64,000 nucleotides of DNA, from positions 3,054,913 to 3,118,912 of the forward strand of contig NZ_OESQ01000001.1 of the NCBI RefSeq assembly GCF_900240245.1. The letters run 5' to 3'. This stretch comes from Lachnoclostridium edouardi (GTDB lineage: Bacteria; Bacillota; Clostridia; Lachnospirales; Lachnospiraceae). The notes beneath the pieces are model-generated. The model was not told the DNA's origin and ran no database searches. It saw only the letters and a program-made list of their open reading frames with translations. Numbering within the stretch: the stretch's first letter is position 1; every line of letters starts with the position of its first letter. Position numbers and translations under genes: made by a program. Positions 16,809 to 26,155 of this stretch are shown piece after piece.

Positions 16809-19310
16809 ATGCAGTCATTAAAATTAAAAGATGATTTTTACTGGACGGGAATTGTGGATGATCAGCTGCGGGTGTTTGATATTATTATGTACACTGAGTT
16901 TGGAACTACGTACAATTCTTATGTGCTGAAAACAGAAGACAAAACAATTCTTTTTGAAACAGCTAAGGCTGGTTTTTTTGACGAATATTTGGAAAAATTA
17001 AAGGAAATTACAGATATTGAGTCTGTGGATTATCTGGTGGTGGATCACACAGAGCCAGACCATGCAGGCAGCGTGGAACGCCTTTTAGATATAAATCCTA
17101 ATATAAAAATTGTAGGAACAGGGTGCGCCATAAATTTCCTGAAAAATATAGTCAACAGAGATTTCTACAGCTTGGCAGTAAAGGATAATGAAACCCTGAC
17201 TATTGGAGGAAAGACTTTAAAGTTCCTGGTAGTGCCTAATCTTCATTGGCCGGATACTATGTACACCTGGATTGAGGAGGACAAGGTCTTAATTACATGT
17301 GATTCCTTTGGCTCCCATTATGGCTTCCACGGCATTTTAAGAAGCAAGGTGACAGAGGAGGCAGATTACTGGAAAGCTACAAAATATTACTTTGACTGTA
17401 TTATTGGTCCCTTTAAACCATATATGATGAAAGCCCTGAAACGGGTGAGAGAGCTGAATCCGGAAATGATCTGTACAGGCCACGGCCCTGTTCTGGATGA
17501 AAAGATTGCAGAGATGCTGGACAAGTACGAGGATTGGTGTACAGTTATAAATCCGAATAAAAATAAAACGGTTATTATTCCTTATGTAAGCGCTTATGGA
17601 TATACAAGAGAGCTGGCAGAGAAAATCGGACAGGGAATTAAGGACAGCGGACCGGTAGATGTAAGGGCATACGATATGGTGGAGGCGGACCAGGGGAAGG
17701 TTTTAGAAGAGCTGGGATTTGCCGACGGAATACTGTTTGGAACGCCTACTATTGTAGGGGAGGCATTAAAACCGATTTGGGATTTAACTACTTCTATTTT
17801 TGCAGGAACTCACGGAGGAAAATATGCCAGCGCGTTTGGAAGCTACGGCTGGAGCGGAGAAGGGGTTCCCCACATAATTGAGCGGTTAAAACAGCTGAAA
17901 ATGAAGGTGCCGGACCAGGGCTTAAAAATCAAATTTAAACCAGGTGAGGTAGATTTAATAGACGCCTATGAATATGGATATGATTTTGGCTGCCTGGTGC
18001 AGGAGAAAGAAAATCCAAGGAAGAAAAAGGGAGCCAGAAAGCTTGTAAAATGCCTTGTGTGCGGTGAGATTTTCGACTCCTCCCTGGACACATGTCCAGT
18101 GTGCGGAGTGGGCAGAGAAAACTTTGTGGAGGTAGACGTGGAGGACGTTACCTTCCGGGAAGATACACAAGACTTTTTTGTGATTTTAGGCAACGGAATA
18201 GCAGGCCTTTCCGCGGCAACGGCAATACGTGAGAGAAATAAAACAGCTTCGATTGTAATGATTTCAGAGGAAGACTGGGATACATACAATCGCCCCATGC
18301 TGACTAAATCTATGATGGCTGGTTTAAGTCCGGAACAGATTGGAGTGCATGAAAAGGGATGGTATGAGGAACAGAATATTATTCGGATTCTGGGAAAAAA
18401 GGTAGAAGCTATTGAGAAAGATAATAAAATAGTAATTTTAGCCGGGGACATGAAGCTTCAGTATACAAAGCTGATTTACGCTCTGGGCGCAGAATGTTTT
18501 ATTCCTCCTATAAAGGGCTGTGATAAAGAGGAAGTAGTTGCCATAAGAAAGATTTCTGATATTCAGAAAATTAATGAGCTGCTTCCAAAAGTGGAGGACG
18601 TAGTAGTAATCGGCGGAGGCGTATTAGGGCTGGAGGCTGCATGGGAATTTAAAAAATCCAGATGTAAGGTTACAGTTCTGGAGGCCGCTCCATGGCTTAT
18701 GGGAAGGCAGTTAGATCAGCCTGCTTCAGATCTTCTTGTGTCCATTGGAGAAAAAGAGGGAATCACTGTGCGCACAGGCGTAAGCATAGAAGAAATTGAA
18801 GGCGGAAACCAGGTGACGGGAGTGAGAATCCAGGGGGGAAAAGTGTTCCCTGCTCAGCTGGTGATTATTTCCGCAGGTATACGGGCCAATACAGCTTTAG
18901 CTAAGGAAGCCGGCCTGGAGACAGACAGAGCAGTAGTTGTAGATGAAAATATGAAAACCAGCGTTTCTGATATTTACGCCTGCGGAGACTGTGCCCAGTG
19001 GGACGGAATTAATTACGGTATATGGCCGGAGGCTTCAGAGCAGGGCAGAATTGCCGGAGCCAACGCGGCGGGGGAAAATATATCTTATCAGGCTGCTTCA
19101 CCGGGAGTTTCCTTCCACGGAATGAACACAGCTTTGTATGCAATCGGAGACAATGGAAAAAATAATAAGCTGTCATACAGAACAGTGGAGACAAAGGATG
19201 AAGCTAAAAAGCAGTATGAAAAATACTACTATGTAAATCGCCGTTTAAAAGGAGCAATTCTTATTGGGGACGTTTCTAAAATGGCGGAAGTAACAGAAGA
19301 AATTCAGTAG
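16809..19310 (+). CDS. Flavodiiron protein-rubredoxin-NADH:rubredoxin oxidoreductase fusion
   Basis: An 833-residue single-chain O2/NO reductase. Residues 1-245 are the metallo-beta-lactamase-like diiron domain with all ligands (H80, E82, D84, H85, H146, D165, H225). Residues about 252-395 are the FMN flavodoxin domain (YVSAYGYTRELA; FGSYGWSGEGV). Residues about 410-440 are a rubredoxin-like knuckle (C415, C418, C429, C432). From about 455 to the end is an FAD/NAD(P)H-dependent rubredoxin reductase (GNGIAG at 461-466, a second VIGGGVLGLEAAWE, and a late YACGDCA). The whole electron path from NADH to oxygen is on one polypeptide. GGAGG lies at 16796-16800. It protects the anaerobe from oxygen or nitric oxide. 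Confidence 0.95.
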   Translation: MQSLKLKDDFYWTGIVDDQLRVFDIIMYTEFGTTYNSYVLKTEDKTILFETAKAGFFDEYLEKLKEITDIESVDYLVVDHTEPDHAGSVERLLDINPNIKIVGTGCAINFLKNIVNRDFYSLAVKDNETLTIGGKTLKFLVVPNLHWPDTMYTWIEEDKVLITCDSFGSHYGFHGILRSKVTEEADYWKATKYYFDCIIGPFKPYMMKALKRVRELNPEMICTGHGPVLDEKIAEMLDKYEDWCTVINPNKNKTVIIPYVSAYGYTRELAEKIGQGIKDSGPVDVRAYDMVEADQGKVLEELGFADGILFGTPTIVGEALKPIWDLTTSIFAGTHGGKYASAFGSYGWSGEGVPHIIERLKQLKMKVPDQGLKIKFKPGEVDLIDAYEYGYDFGCLVQEKENPRKKKGARKLVKCLVCGEIFDSSLDTCPVCGVGRENFVEVDVEDVTFREDTQDFFVILGNGIAGLSAATAIRERNKTASIVMISEEDWDTYNRPMLTKSMMAGLSPEQIGVHEKGWYEEQNIIRILGKKVEAIEKDNKIVILAGDMKLQYTKLIYALGAECFIPPIKGCDKEEVVAIRKISDIQKINELLPKVEDVVVIGGGVLGLEAAWEFKKSRCKVTVLEAAPWLMGRQLDQPASDLLVSIGEKEGITVRTGVSIEEIEGGNQVTGVRIQGGKVFPAQLVIISAGIRANTALAKEAGLETDRAVVVDENMKTSVSDIYACGDCAQWDGINYGIWPEASEQGRIAGANAAGENISYQAASPGVSFHGMNTALYAIGDNGKNNKLSYRTVETKDEAKKQYEKYYYVNRRLKGAILIGDVSKMAEVTEEIQ

Positions 19311-19320
19311 GGGAGAGGAA

Positions 19321-20589
19321 ATGGAAAAACACCATATTATACAGGTAGAAGAAAAGGTGCCTTTTAGCCTTCTGGTGCCTTTAAGTATTCAGCATATGTT
19401 CGCCATGTTCGGCGCTTCTGTGCTGGTGCCCTTTGTGTTTGGAATTAATCCGGCTATTGTGCTGTTTATGAACGGCGTGGGGACGCTGCTGTTTATTGTT
19501 CTCACAAAGGGAAAGGCTCCGGCCTATTTAGGCTCCAGCTTTGCATTTCTGGCGCCTGCAGGTATTGTAATCGAAAAGTACGGCTATGCCGACGCATTAG
19601 GAGGCTTTGTGGCAGTTGGCCTGTTAGGCTGTGTAATTGCTCTTATTATTTACAAATTTGGCTCCTCGTGGATACATGTAGTTCTGCCGCCGGCTGCTAT
19701 GGGGCCGGTGGTGGCTCTCATAGGCTTGGAGCTTTCCTCCACTGCAGCGGACAATGCAGGGCTGCTGGCAGAAACTATTGATCCTAAAAACCTGACTGTA
19801 TTTCTTGTAACCTTGGGAACAGCAGTATTTGGATCTATTTTGTTCCGGGGATTTTTGTCGGTTATCCCTATTTTAATTGCAGTTGTAGCCGGGTATTTAG
19901 CGGCTCTTTTCTGCGGAATTGTAGATTTTACAGAGGTGGCCAATGCTCCTTTTTTTGCCCTTCCTAATTTCTCGGCGCCCAGATTTAATCCTGAGGCTAT
20001 GATGATTATTCTCCCAGTAATTTTGGTAATTACCTCGGAGCACATTGGCCATCAGGTTGTAACCGGAAAAATTGTAGGGAGAGATCTTTTAAAAGACCCT
20101 GGACTGCACAGGTCTCTTTTAGGAGACAATTTGTCCACCATGCTTTCCGGACTGATCGGTTCTGTGCCTACGACTACATATGGTGAAAATATTGGAGTTA
20201 TGGCAGTGACAAGAGTTTACAGCGTCAGAGTAATCGCGGGAGCGGCAGTTCTTTCTATTGTATGCTCCTTTATTGGAAAGCTTTCCACCTTAATCAGCAC
20301 CATACCAGGACCTGTAATAGGGGGAATTTCCTTCTTGCTGTACGGAATGATAGGAACCTCCGGCCTGCGCATTCTGGTGGATTCCAGAGTAGATTATGGA
20401 TATTCCAGAAACCTGGCCCTTACCTCTGTCATCTTTGTAACAGGCTTGTCCGGCATCGCAGTAAAAATCGGAAATATTCAAATGACAGGAATGGTTTTAG
20501 CCTGTGTAGTAGGAATGATTCTCAGCCTGATTTTTTATCTGTTAGATAAGGCTCATTTGACAAATGACTGGGAAAACCAGGAAGATTAA
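19321..20589 (+). CDS. uraA: Uracil/xanthine permease (NCS2 family)
   Basis: A 422-residue nucleobase:cation symporter with about 12-14 membrane segments. Family marks include the N-terminal SIQHMFAMFGASVLVP, the substrate-site region YLGSSFAFLAP, the SEHIGHQ motif and PTTTYGENIGVMAVTRVYS, all close to UraA/PyrP. This motif set is typical for uracil rather than xanthine permeases. It lies 10 bases after the flavodiiron gene, so they probably share a transcript, although I see no functional link. Confidence 0.93.
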   Translation: MEKHHIIQVEEKVPFSLLVPLSIQHMFAMFGASVLVPFVFGINPAIVLFMNGVGTLLFIVLTKGKAPAYLGSSFAFLAPAGIVIEKYGYADALGGFVAVGLLGCVIALIIYKFGSSWIHVVLPPAAMGPVVALIGLELSSTAADNAGLLAETIDPKNLTVFLVTLGTAVFGSILFRGFLSVIPILIAVVAGYLAALFCGIVDFTEVANAPFFALPNFSAPRFNPEAMMIILPVILVITSEHIGHQVVTGKIVGRDLLKDPGLHRSLLGDNLSTMLSGLIGSVPTTTYGENIGVMAVTRVYSVRVIAGAAVLSIVCSFIGKLSTLISTIPGPVIGGISFLLYGMIGTSGLRILVDSRVDYGYSRNLALTSVIFVTGLSGIAVKIGNIQMTGMVLACVVGMILSLIFYLLDKAHLTNDWENQED

Positions 20590-20597
20590 TTTTGAAA

Positions 20598-20628
20598 AAG
20601 GGATTGCTTTAACAGCGATCCTTTTTTT
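20598..20628 (+). terminator. Terminator after uraA
   Basis: GGATTGCT (20601-20608) pairs with AGCGATCC (20614-20621) with one G-T pair, followed by seven T. Confidence 0.85.
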
Positions 20629-20683
20629 ATGGAAAAAGTTATTGATATTTGAGAATAATAGTCGTATAATAATTTTTGTCAAT

Positions 20684-20713
20684 AGTTAGCTAGTTAATTA
20701 TAAACTAGTTAAT
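20684..20713 (+). promoter_or_regulatory. Probable MarR operator upstream of the ABC exporter operon
   Basis: CTAGTT-AATTATA-AACTAG (20690-20708) is an inverted repeat with perfect six-base arms; CTAGTTAAT also recurs as a direct repeat at 20690 and 20705. It lies just downstream of a TATAAT (20675-20680), 60 bases before a MarR-family gene, suggesting autoregulation. Confidence 0.6.
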
Positions 20714-20770
20714 AATAAACAGGCTAATTAAAGCGTCTTTAGATTTACAGGGGAGAAAGAAGGAGTAAAT

Positions 20771-21247
20771 ATGAATCAGGAAGGGAAAAAGGAAAATAAT
20801 ATATATTCCAGGAGAGTAATCGGGCAGATTATGTTTATGAATAATATGCATAAGAGAATTTTAGACAGAGCGGTGGCAAAGACAGGAGTTTTTCGCAGCC
20901 AGCATCAATTTTTGATGCATATAGCCAGATTTCCTGATGCCTCCCAAAAGGATATTGCCTCTCACTACCATATTTCCACCGCCACTGTAGCAGTGGGGTT
21001 AAAAAAGCTGGAAAAGGGAGGATATATAGTGAGGGCTGCTGCGGAAACTGACAACAGGTTTAATCAGATTGCAATTACAGAAAAAGGAGAGGAAGTTGTA
21101 AAACAGAGTATTCACATATTTCAAAATGTGGAGGAAGGTATGTTTCTGGGATTTTCTAATGAAGAGATGATTCAATTAGGAAATTACATGGAGAGAATTA
21201 ATAAAAATCTAAAGGAGTTATTTCCAAAGGCAGAAAGGGAGGATTGA
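20771..21247 (+). CDS. MarR-family transcriptional regulator
   Basis: A 158-residue winged-helix regulator. The recognition segment is SQKDIASHYHISTATVAVGLKKLEKGGYIVRAAAETDNRFNQIAITEKGEEV (about 56-108), matching the MarR fold with its wing. MarR proteins usually repress adjacent exporter genes and are released by ligands or oxidants. It sits directly before, and overlaps the region of, a two-gene ABC exporter, with a palindromic site near the promoter. AAGAAGGAG precedes the ATG. Ligand unknown. Confidence 0.93.
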   Translation: MNQEGKKENNIYSRRVIGQIMFMNNMHKRILDRAVAKTGVFRSQHQFLMHIARFPDASQKDIASHYHISTATVAVGLKKLEKGGYIVRAAAETDNRFNQIAITEKGEEVVKQSIHIFQNVEEGMFLGFSNEEMIQLGNYMERINKNLKELFPKAERED

Positions 21248-21249
21248 CA

Positions 21250-22995
21250 GTGAAAAGATATGGAAAATATATAAAACCTTACAAAAGCACGTTTATAATG
21301 GGTCCTATACTTATGCTGACAGAGGTATTGGGAGAGATTATGCTTCCTAAGCTGATGTCTATGATTATTAATTACGGGGTGGCGGAAAAAGACATTGGCT
21401 ATATTCTGAAAATTGGCTTGATTATGGCTTTGGTCACTGTAGTTATGGCGGCAGGAGGAATTGGGGGAGCTTATTTTTCTGCGAAAGCCTCTATCTGTAT
21501 GACAAGTGATTTAAGGCAGGATTTGTTTGGCAAGGTACAGGATTTTTCTTTTAAAAATATTGATGATTTCAGCACAGGGTCGCTGGTAACTAGGCTGACC
21601 AATGATATTCAGCAGGTGCAGAATGTAGTGATGATGGGGCTGAGGCTTATGCTGAGAGCGCCGGGGATGCTGGTGGGAGCCCTGGTAATGGCCTTTTTAA
21701 TGAACGGGCAGTTGGCTGTGATTATATTAATTGTCATTCCTCTGCTGGCTTTAAGTATTGGGGTGATTTTAAAAACAGCTTTTCCTAGGTTTGAAATCAT
21801 GCAGAAAAAGCTGGATACTTTAAACTCCGGAATTCAGGAGGCTCTTACCAATGTAAGAGTAATCAAATCATTTGTAAGAGAAGATTATGAAAATGAGAAG
21901 TTTCAGAAGAAAAATAAAGAGCTAAAGGACAGCAGCTTAAATGCTATGAAAATAGTAATTGCCACTATGCCGGTGATGATGCTGGCCATGAATATTACTA
22001 CTTTAGCTGTAGTGTGGTTCGGCGGAAATATTATTATTGCAGGCAATATGCCGGTAGGAGATTTAACAGCCTTTACCACATATATTGTGCAGATTTTAAT
22101 GTCTCTTATGATGCTTTCTATAGTATTTTTACAGTGGTCCAGGGCCATGGCTTCTATTAAGAGAATTAATCAGGTTTTAGACGCAGAGATTGATTTAACA
22201 GATCAGGATGCAGAGAAAAAGGACAGTGAAATTGAAACAGGCAAAGTGGAGTTTAGAAATGTTTCCTTTAGCTACGGAGGAAAAGAAGGCAGCATGGTGC
22301 TGGAAAATATTAATTTTACAGCAGAGCCAGGCACTGTAACAGGGATTATTGGAGCTACGGGAAGCGGAAAAAGCTCCTTAGTGCAGCTAATTCCAAGACT
22401 TTATGACGTTTCCGCAGGGGAAGTGCTTATAGACGGAATTAATGTAAAAGATTATTCCCTTCGCCATTTAAGAGATAAGGTGGGAATGGTACTTCAGAAA
22501 AATACCTTGTTTTCCGGGACTATAGAGGAAAACCTGAGATGGGGAAATGAGAACGCTTCCATGGAGGAAATCAAAGAAGCTGCTGAAAGCGCTCAGGCAG
22601 ACGGATTTGTCACTGGCTTTCAAAATGGATATGATACAGACATTGGCCAGGGCGGCAGCAATGTGTCCGGAGGCCAAAAGCAAAGGCTGTGTATTGCCAG
22701 GGCTTTGCTAAAAAATCCTAAAATCCTGATTTTAGACGACAGCACCAGCGCGGTGGACACGGCCACTGAGGCGAAAATCCGTCAAAGCTTTGACACTGCC
22801 TTAAAGGAAACTACAAAAATTATTATTACCCAGAGAATTAATTCTGTAGAACATGCAGACCAGATTATTGTGTTGGACAACGGAAAGATTATAGGAAAAG
22901 GCACTCATAACCAGCTGATTGAAAGCTGCGAGGCGTACCAGGAAATCTACTATTCCCAGAAAGACAGGGAAAAGGAAGAGGAGGCGAGGGCATAA
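21250..22995 (+). CDS. Heterodimeric ABC exporter subunit with degenerate ATP site
   Basis: A 581-residue half-transporter with six membrane segments (about 15-300) and a nucleotide-binding domain (about 335-575). Walker A is GATGSGKSS and the signature is VSGGQKQR. The residue after Walker B is Asp rather than Glu (LILDDSTS) and the switch histidine is Gln (ITQRINSVEHADQ), so it supplies the non-catalytic site, as in BmrCD, LmrCD or TM287/288 exporters. GTG 21250 is preferred over TTG 21244 because GGGAGG at 21237-21242 is correctly spaced. It overlaps the next gene (TAATG). Confidence 0.93.
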   Translation: MKRYGKYIKPYKSTFIMGPILMLTEVLGEIMLPKLMSMIINYGVAEKDIGYILKIGLIMALVTVVMAAGGIGGAYFSAKASICMTSDLRQDLFGKVQDFSFKNIDDFSTGSLVTRLTNDIQQVQNVVMMGLRLMLRAPGMLVGALVMAFLMNGQLAVIILIVIPLLALSIGVILKTAFPRFEIMQKKLDTLNSGIQEALTNVRVIKSFVREDYENEKFQKKNKELKDSSLNAMKIVIATMPVMMLAMNITTLAVVWFGGNIIIAGNMPVGDLTAFTTYIVQILMSLMMLSIVFLQWSRAMASIKRINQVLDAEIDLTDQDAEKKDSEIETGKVEFRNVSFSYGGKEGSMVLENINFTAEPGTVTGIIGATGSGKSSLVQLIPRLYDVSAGEVLIDGINVKDYSLRHLRDKVGMVLQKNTLFSGTIEENLRWGNENASMEEIKEAAESAQADGFVTGFQNGYDTDIGQGGSNVSGGQKQRLCIARALLKNPKILILDDSTSAVDTATEAKIRQSFDTALKETTKIIITQRINSVEHADQIIVLDNGKIIGKGTHNQLIESCEAYQEIYYSQKDREKEEEARA

Positions 22996-24860
22996 TGGAT
23001 GACAGAAAGAAAAGTCTTATGAGGCGATACGGCGGAAATCCGGCTCAGACAGAGAAAAAGCTGGCCGGCGGCAGAGGGCCTGGAAGAATGGCTCAGCTGG
23101 GAACTGGCAAGCCGGGAAATAGCAAGGACACAATAAAACGTCTTCTTTCTTATTTGGAAGAGGATAAAATGAAAATTGTTTTAGCATTTTTCTGCGTTAT
23201 TATGAACACTGTGGCAATGCTGGCCGGCTCTTATATGCTGCGTCCCATTATTAATAAGTTTATCGCCCCTGTAACAGGAAAAGGAGATCCGTCAGGTCTG
23301 GCGGGAGCCCTCTTTATTTTAGCCTGTATTTATCTTATTGGAGTGGCGGCCAACTACGCCCAGTCTAAGGTTATGCTGACTGTGGCCCAAAATGCCCTGC
23401 AAAAGCTGAGAAATGAATTATTTGGAAAAATGCAGAAGCTGCCTGTAGGCTTTTATGACACCAACAGCAACGGAGATTTAATGAGCCGCTTTACTAACGA
23501 TGTGGACACAGTAGGGCAGATGTTAAGCAATACATTTGTACAGCTGTTTTCAGGAGCATTAAGTATTATTGGCACATTGATTTTAATGGTATATACCAAC
23601 TGGATTTTAACTCTTATTACAGTTGTTATGATTCCCTTAATGATGAAGGCAGGAGGGGCTGTGGCTCACAGAAGCCAGAAGTTTTTTAACGCCCAGCAGT
23701 CTTCTTTAGGAGCGGTAAACGGATATATTGAAGAAATGATTACAGGGCAGAAAGTAGTAAAAGTATTCTGCCATGAGGACGTGGCAAAGGAAGAATTTGC
23801 AGTGCTAAACCAGGACCTTAGAGATAATCAGATTAAGGCCCAGTTTTTCGGCGGTGTTATGGGCCCTGTAATGGGAAATTTAAGCCAGATGAATTACACC
23901 TTGACAGCATGTATAGGAGGACTTCTCTGTGTGCTGAAAGGCTTTGACGTAGGAGGACTAACTGTATTTCTAAACTTCTCCAGACAGTTTTCCAGACCTA
24001 TTAACGAAATATCTGTGCAGGTGAGCAATGTGTTTTCAGCTTTGGCAGGGGCTGAGCGGGTATTTGCTTTAATGGATGAAAAGGCGGAGGAAGAGGATAA
24101 ACCAGGGGCAAAGGCGCTGGAGAACATAAAAGGCAATGTGGTGTTAGAGGATGTTACATTTGGATATGTGCCGGAAAAAAATATATTAAAGCATATCAGC
24201 CTTTATGCAAAGCCGGGCCAGAAGATTGCCTTTGTAGGCTCCACCGGCGCAGGAAAAACTACAATCACTAATTTAATCAACCGTTTTTACGATATACAGT
24301 CAGGCTCTATTACAATAGACGGAGTAAATATCAGAGATATTCAAAGAGACAATTTAAGAAGAAATATTGCTATGGTGCTCCAGGATACTCATTTATTTAC
24401 AGGCACAGTAATGGAAAATATTCGTTACGGCAGACTGGACGCTACAGACGAGGAAGTGATTCAGGCAGCGAAAACAGCCTCCGCCCATTCATTTATTATG
24501 AAACTTCCCAAAGGATATGATACAATGCTAGAGGGAGACGGAGCTAATTTAAGCCAGGGTCAAAGACAGCTGTTAAATATTGCCAGGGCGGCAGTGTCAA
24601 AGGCCCCTATTCTGATTTTAGACGAGGCTACCAGCTCTGTTGATACCAGAACGGAAAAGCACATTGAAAGGGGAATGGATCAGCTGATGGCTGACAGAAC
24701 TACATTTGTCATTGCCCACCGCCTTTCTACTGTGCGGAATGCAGACGCTATTATGGTGCTGGAAAACGGAGAGATTATTGAAAGAGGCGGCCATGATCAG
24801 CTGATTCAGGAAAAGGGAAGATATTACAATTTATACACAGGATTAAGTCAGTTAGATTAA
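22995..24860 (+). CDS. Heterodimeric ABC exporter subunit with catalytic ATP site
   Basis: A 621-residue half-transporter. A basic, glycine-rich N-terminal extension (first 45 residues, including ARGPGRMAQLGTGKPGN-like sequence) precedes six membrane segments. The nucleotide-binding domain has Walker A GSTGAGKTT, signature LSQGQRQLL, an intact catalytic Glu (LILDEATSSVD) and switch His (IAHRLSTV). It complements the degenerate partner encoded just upstream, whose stop it overlaps. With the MarR gene this looks like an inducible multidrug or peptide exporter; the substrate cannot be read. Confidence 0.93.
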   Translation: MDDRKKSLMRRYGGNPAQTEKKLAGGRGPGRMAQLGTGKPGNSKDTIKRLLSYLEEDKMKIVLAFFCVIMNTVAMLAGSYMLRPIINKFIAPVTGKGDPSGLAGALFILACIYLIGVAANYAQSKVMLTVAQNALQKLRNELFGKMQKLPVGFYDTNSNGDLMSRFTNDVDTVGQMLSNTFVQLFSGALSIIGTLILMVYTNWILTLITVVMIPLMMKAGGAVAHRSQKFFNAQQSSLGAVNGYIEEMITGQKVVKVFCHEDVAKEEFAVLNQDLRDNQIKAQFFGGVMGPVMGNLSQMNYTLTACIGGLLCVLKGFDVGGLTVFLNFSRQFSRPINEISVQVSNVFSALAGAERVFALMDEKAEEEDKPGAKALENIKGNVVLEDVTFGYVPEKNILKHISLYAKPGQKIAFVGSTGAGKTTITNLINRFYDIQSGSITIDGVNIRDIQRDNLRRNIAMVLQDTHLFTGTVMENIRYGRLDATDEEVIQAAKTASAHSFIMKLPKGYDTMLEGDGANLSQGQRQLLNIARAAVSKAPILILDEATSSVDTRTEKHIERGMDQLMADRTTFVIAHRLSTVRNADAIMVLENGEIIERGGHDQLIQEKGRYYNLYTGLSQLD

Positions 24861-24869
24861 GGAGAAAAA

Positions 24870-25241
24870 ATGAGTTATTATGTAATTGTCTACGACAGGG
24901 AAAATGTATTTCACAGCAAAGCTGATCTGTTCAGTCAGGTTGAAAAAGAAAAAAATACAAAAGAAAATTCAGACTTTGAAGATTATCAAAAAGCTTCTGA
25001 GGACCTTAGGGCCTGGTTTCTGGAAATGATTAAAAATTTCCCTCCTGCCAGGGGAGAGTTTTCTCCTGAAAAAGAGAAGGTGGAAAATAATGAGGAGCTG
25101 AGAATGCATTTAACAGATTATTTTGTGAGCAGCCACATGATATACGCCGCCTTTCATCCAAGTGTGCGGAAACAGGCAGGCGATGTGGCAAAAAAGTTAA
25201 CTATGGTGTACGATTTAGGGTTTTATGATACAGACCAATGA
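24870..25241 (+). CDS. Small conserved hypothetical protein
   Basis: A 123-residue soluble protein. The N-terminal MSYYVIVYD strand, the middle LRAWFLEMIKNFPPARGEF and the C-terminal MIYAAFHPSVR...KLTMVYDLGFYD recall a widespread bacterial family of small proteins that open with SYDLMVFD and end with GFFD. Function unknown; I recall such proteins near polymorphic-toxin immunity genes, but see no toxin here. It starts nine bases after the ABC exporter gene with GGAGAA upstream, so is probably the last gene of that operon. Confidence 0.65.
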   Translation: MSYYVIVYDRENVFHSKADLFSQVEKEKNTKENSDFEDYQKASEDLRAWFLEMIKNFPPARGEFSPEKEKVENNEELRMHLTDYFVSSHMIYAAFHPSVRKQAGDVAKKLTMVYDLGFYDTDQ

Positions 25242-25301
25242 CTGTCCCGTTCCTCTTGCGCCTTAACACATTCTATGATATTATGTATCGAGTAAAAACT
25301 G

Positions 25302-25375
25302 GCGGAAAATAGCCGCCGGCGCAGTCCGGCCAAGGCGCCGGCAGGGCAGCAGCCTTGGGGCGCGCTTTTTATATA
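25302..25375. other. GC-rich structured non-coding element
   Basis: This stretch is far more GC-rich than its surroundings. GCCGGCGC (25315-25322) pairs perfectly with GCGCCGGC (25335-25342), and CCAAGG (25330-25335) can alternatively pair with CCTTGG (25353-25358), giving two competing structures, followed by GGGGCGCGC and a five-T run. It could be a terminator, an attenuator for the downstream TauE-like gene, or a decayed repeat. I match it to no known riboswitch. Confidence 0.45.
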
Positions 25376-25402
25376 GGGTAAGAAGAAAGTGACAGAAGAA
25401 AT

Positions 25403-26155
25403 ATGGAACAATATTTGATTGTATGTCCTCTTGTATTTCTGGCAGGTCTTGTAGATGCAATTGCAGGAGGGGGAGGATTAATTTCCCTTCCTGCTTATTT
25501 TCTGGCGGGAGTGCCTACATATACAGCCTTAGCCACTAATAAGTTAGGCTCCACTATGGGGACTGTGGTATCTACTGTCCGCTTAGCTAAAAATGGTTAT
25601 GTAAATTTTAAAATAGCAGGATTTGCAGCTGTTGCCTCTGTCATTGGGGCTGTTGCGGGAGCCAATTTAACTTTAATGGCGGACGAGACGATTGTAAGGC
25701 ATATGATGATTGCCGTTCTGCCTGTAGTTGCATTTTATGTTCTCAGGAACAAGGATTTAGGGGACTGTGAAAAGACTAACACAAAAACAGAAGGGCAGAT
25801 GGCTGTCCTGTCTTTTTTCATTGCTTTGGCAATGGGGATTTATGACGGATTTTATGGTCCCGGCACAGGAACATTTTTGATTCTGCTTCTTTGCGGAGTG
25901 GCTAAAATGGACATTAAAAGAGCTGCAGGTGTGACAAAGGTACTGAATTTGTCCTCTAATGTGGCGGCTTTAATTACATTTTTTGTTAACAGAAGAGTAG
26001 ATTGCCGGCTGGGCCTGGCGGCGGGGATTTTCTGCATTGCAGGTCATTATATAGGCTCCGGCATGGTGGTAAGCAACGGCAAAAAGGTCATTCGGCCTGT
26101 GATCCTGGTGGTCCTGGCTATTTTGTTTGTGAAATTATTGGAGGAAAACATATGA
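25403..26155 (+). CDS. TSUP-family membrane permease (TauE/SafE-like)
   Basis: A 250-residue protein with about eight membrane segments. The N-terminal half carries AGLVDAIAGGGGLISLPAYFLAGVP and NKLGSTMGTVVST, and the second half repeats the theme with GIYDGFYGPGTGTFLILLLC and KVLNLSSNVAALITF, the internal duplication of TSUP (TauE/SafE) carriers. These export sulfite, sulfoacetate or other organosulfur anions, but the substrate here is unknown. Its TGA overlaps the ATG of prmA (ATGA). Confidence 0.88.
   Translation: MEQYLIVCPLVFLAGLVDAIAGGGGLISLPAYFLAGVPTYTALATNKLGSTMGTVVSTVRLAKNGYVNFKIAGFAAVASVIGAVAGANLTLMADETIVRHMMIAVLPVVAFYVLRNKDLGDCEKTNTKTEGQMAVLSFFIALAMGIYDGFYGPGTGTFLILLLCGVAKMDIKRAAGVTKVLNLSSNVAALITFFVNRRVDCRLGLAAGIFCIAGHYIGSGMVVSNGKKVIRPVILVVLAILFVKLLEENI

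Noticed and set aside
20684..20708. AGTTAG half-site before the MarR gene as a further DtxR-family operator
   Set aside because: The second arm CTAAC at the required spacing is absent; a MarR-type CTAGTT palindrome explains the repeat better.
24870..25241. Immunity protein of a toxin system
   Set aside because: No toxin, polymorphic repeat or secretion gene is nearby; the likeness rests on short motifs only.
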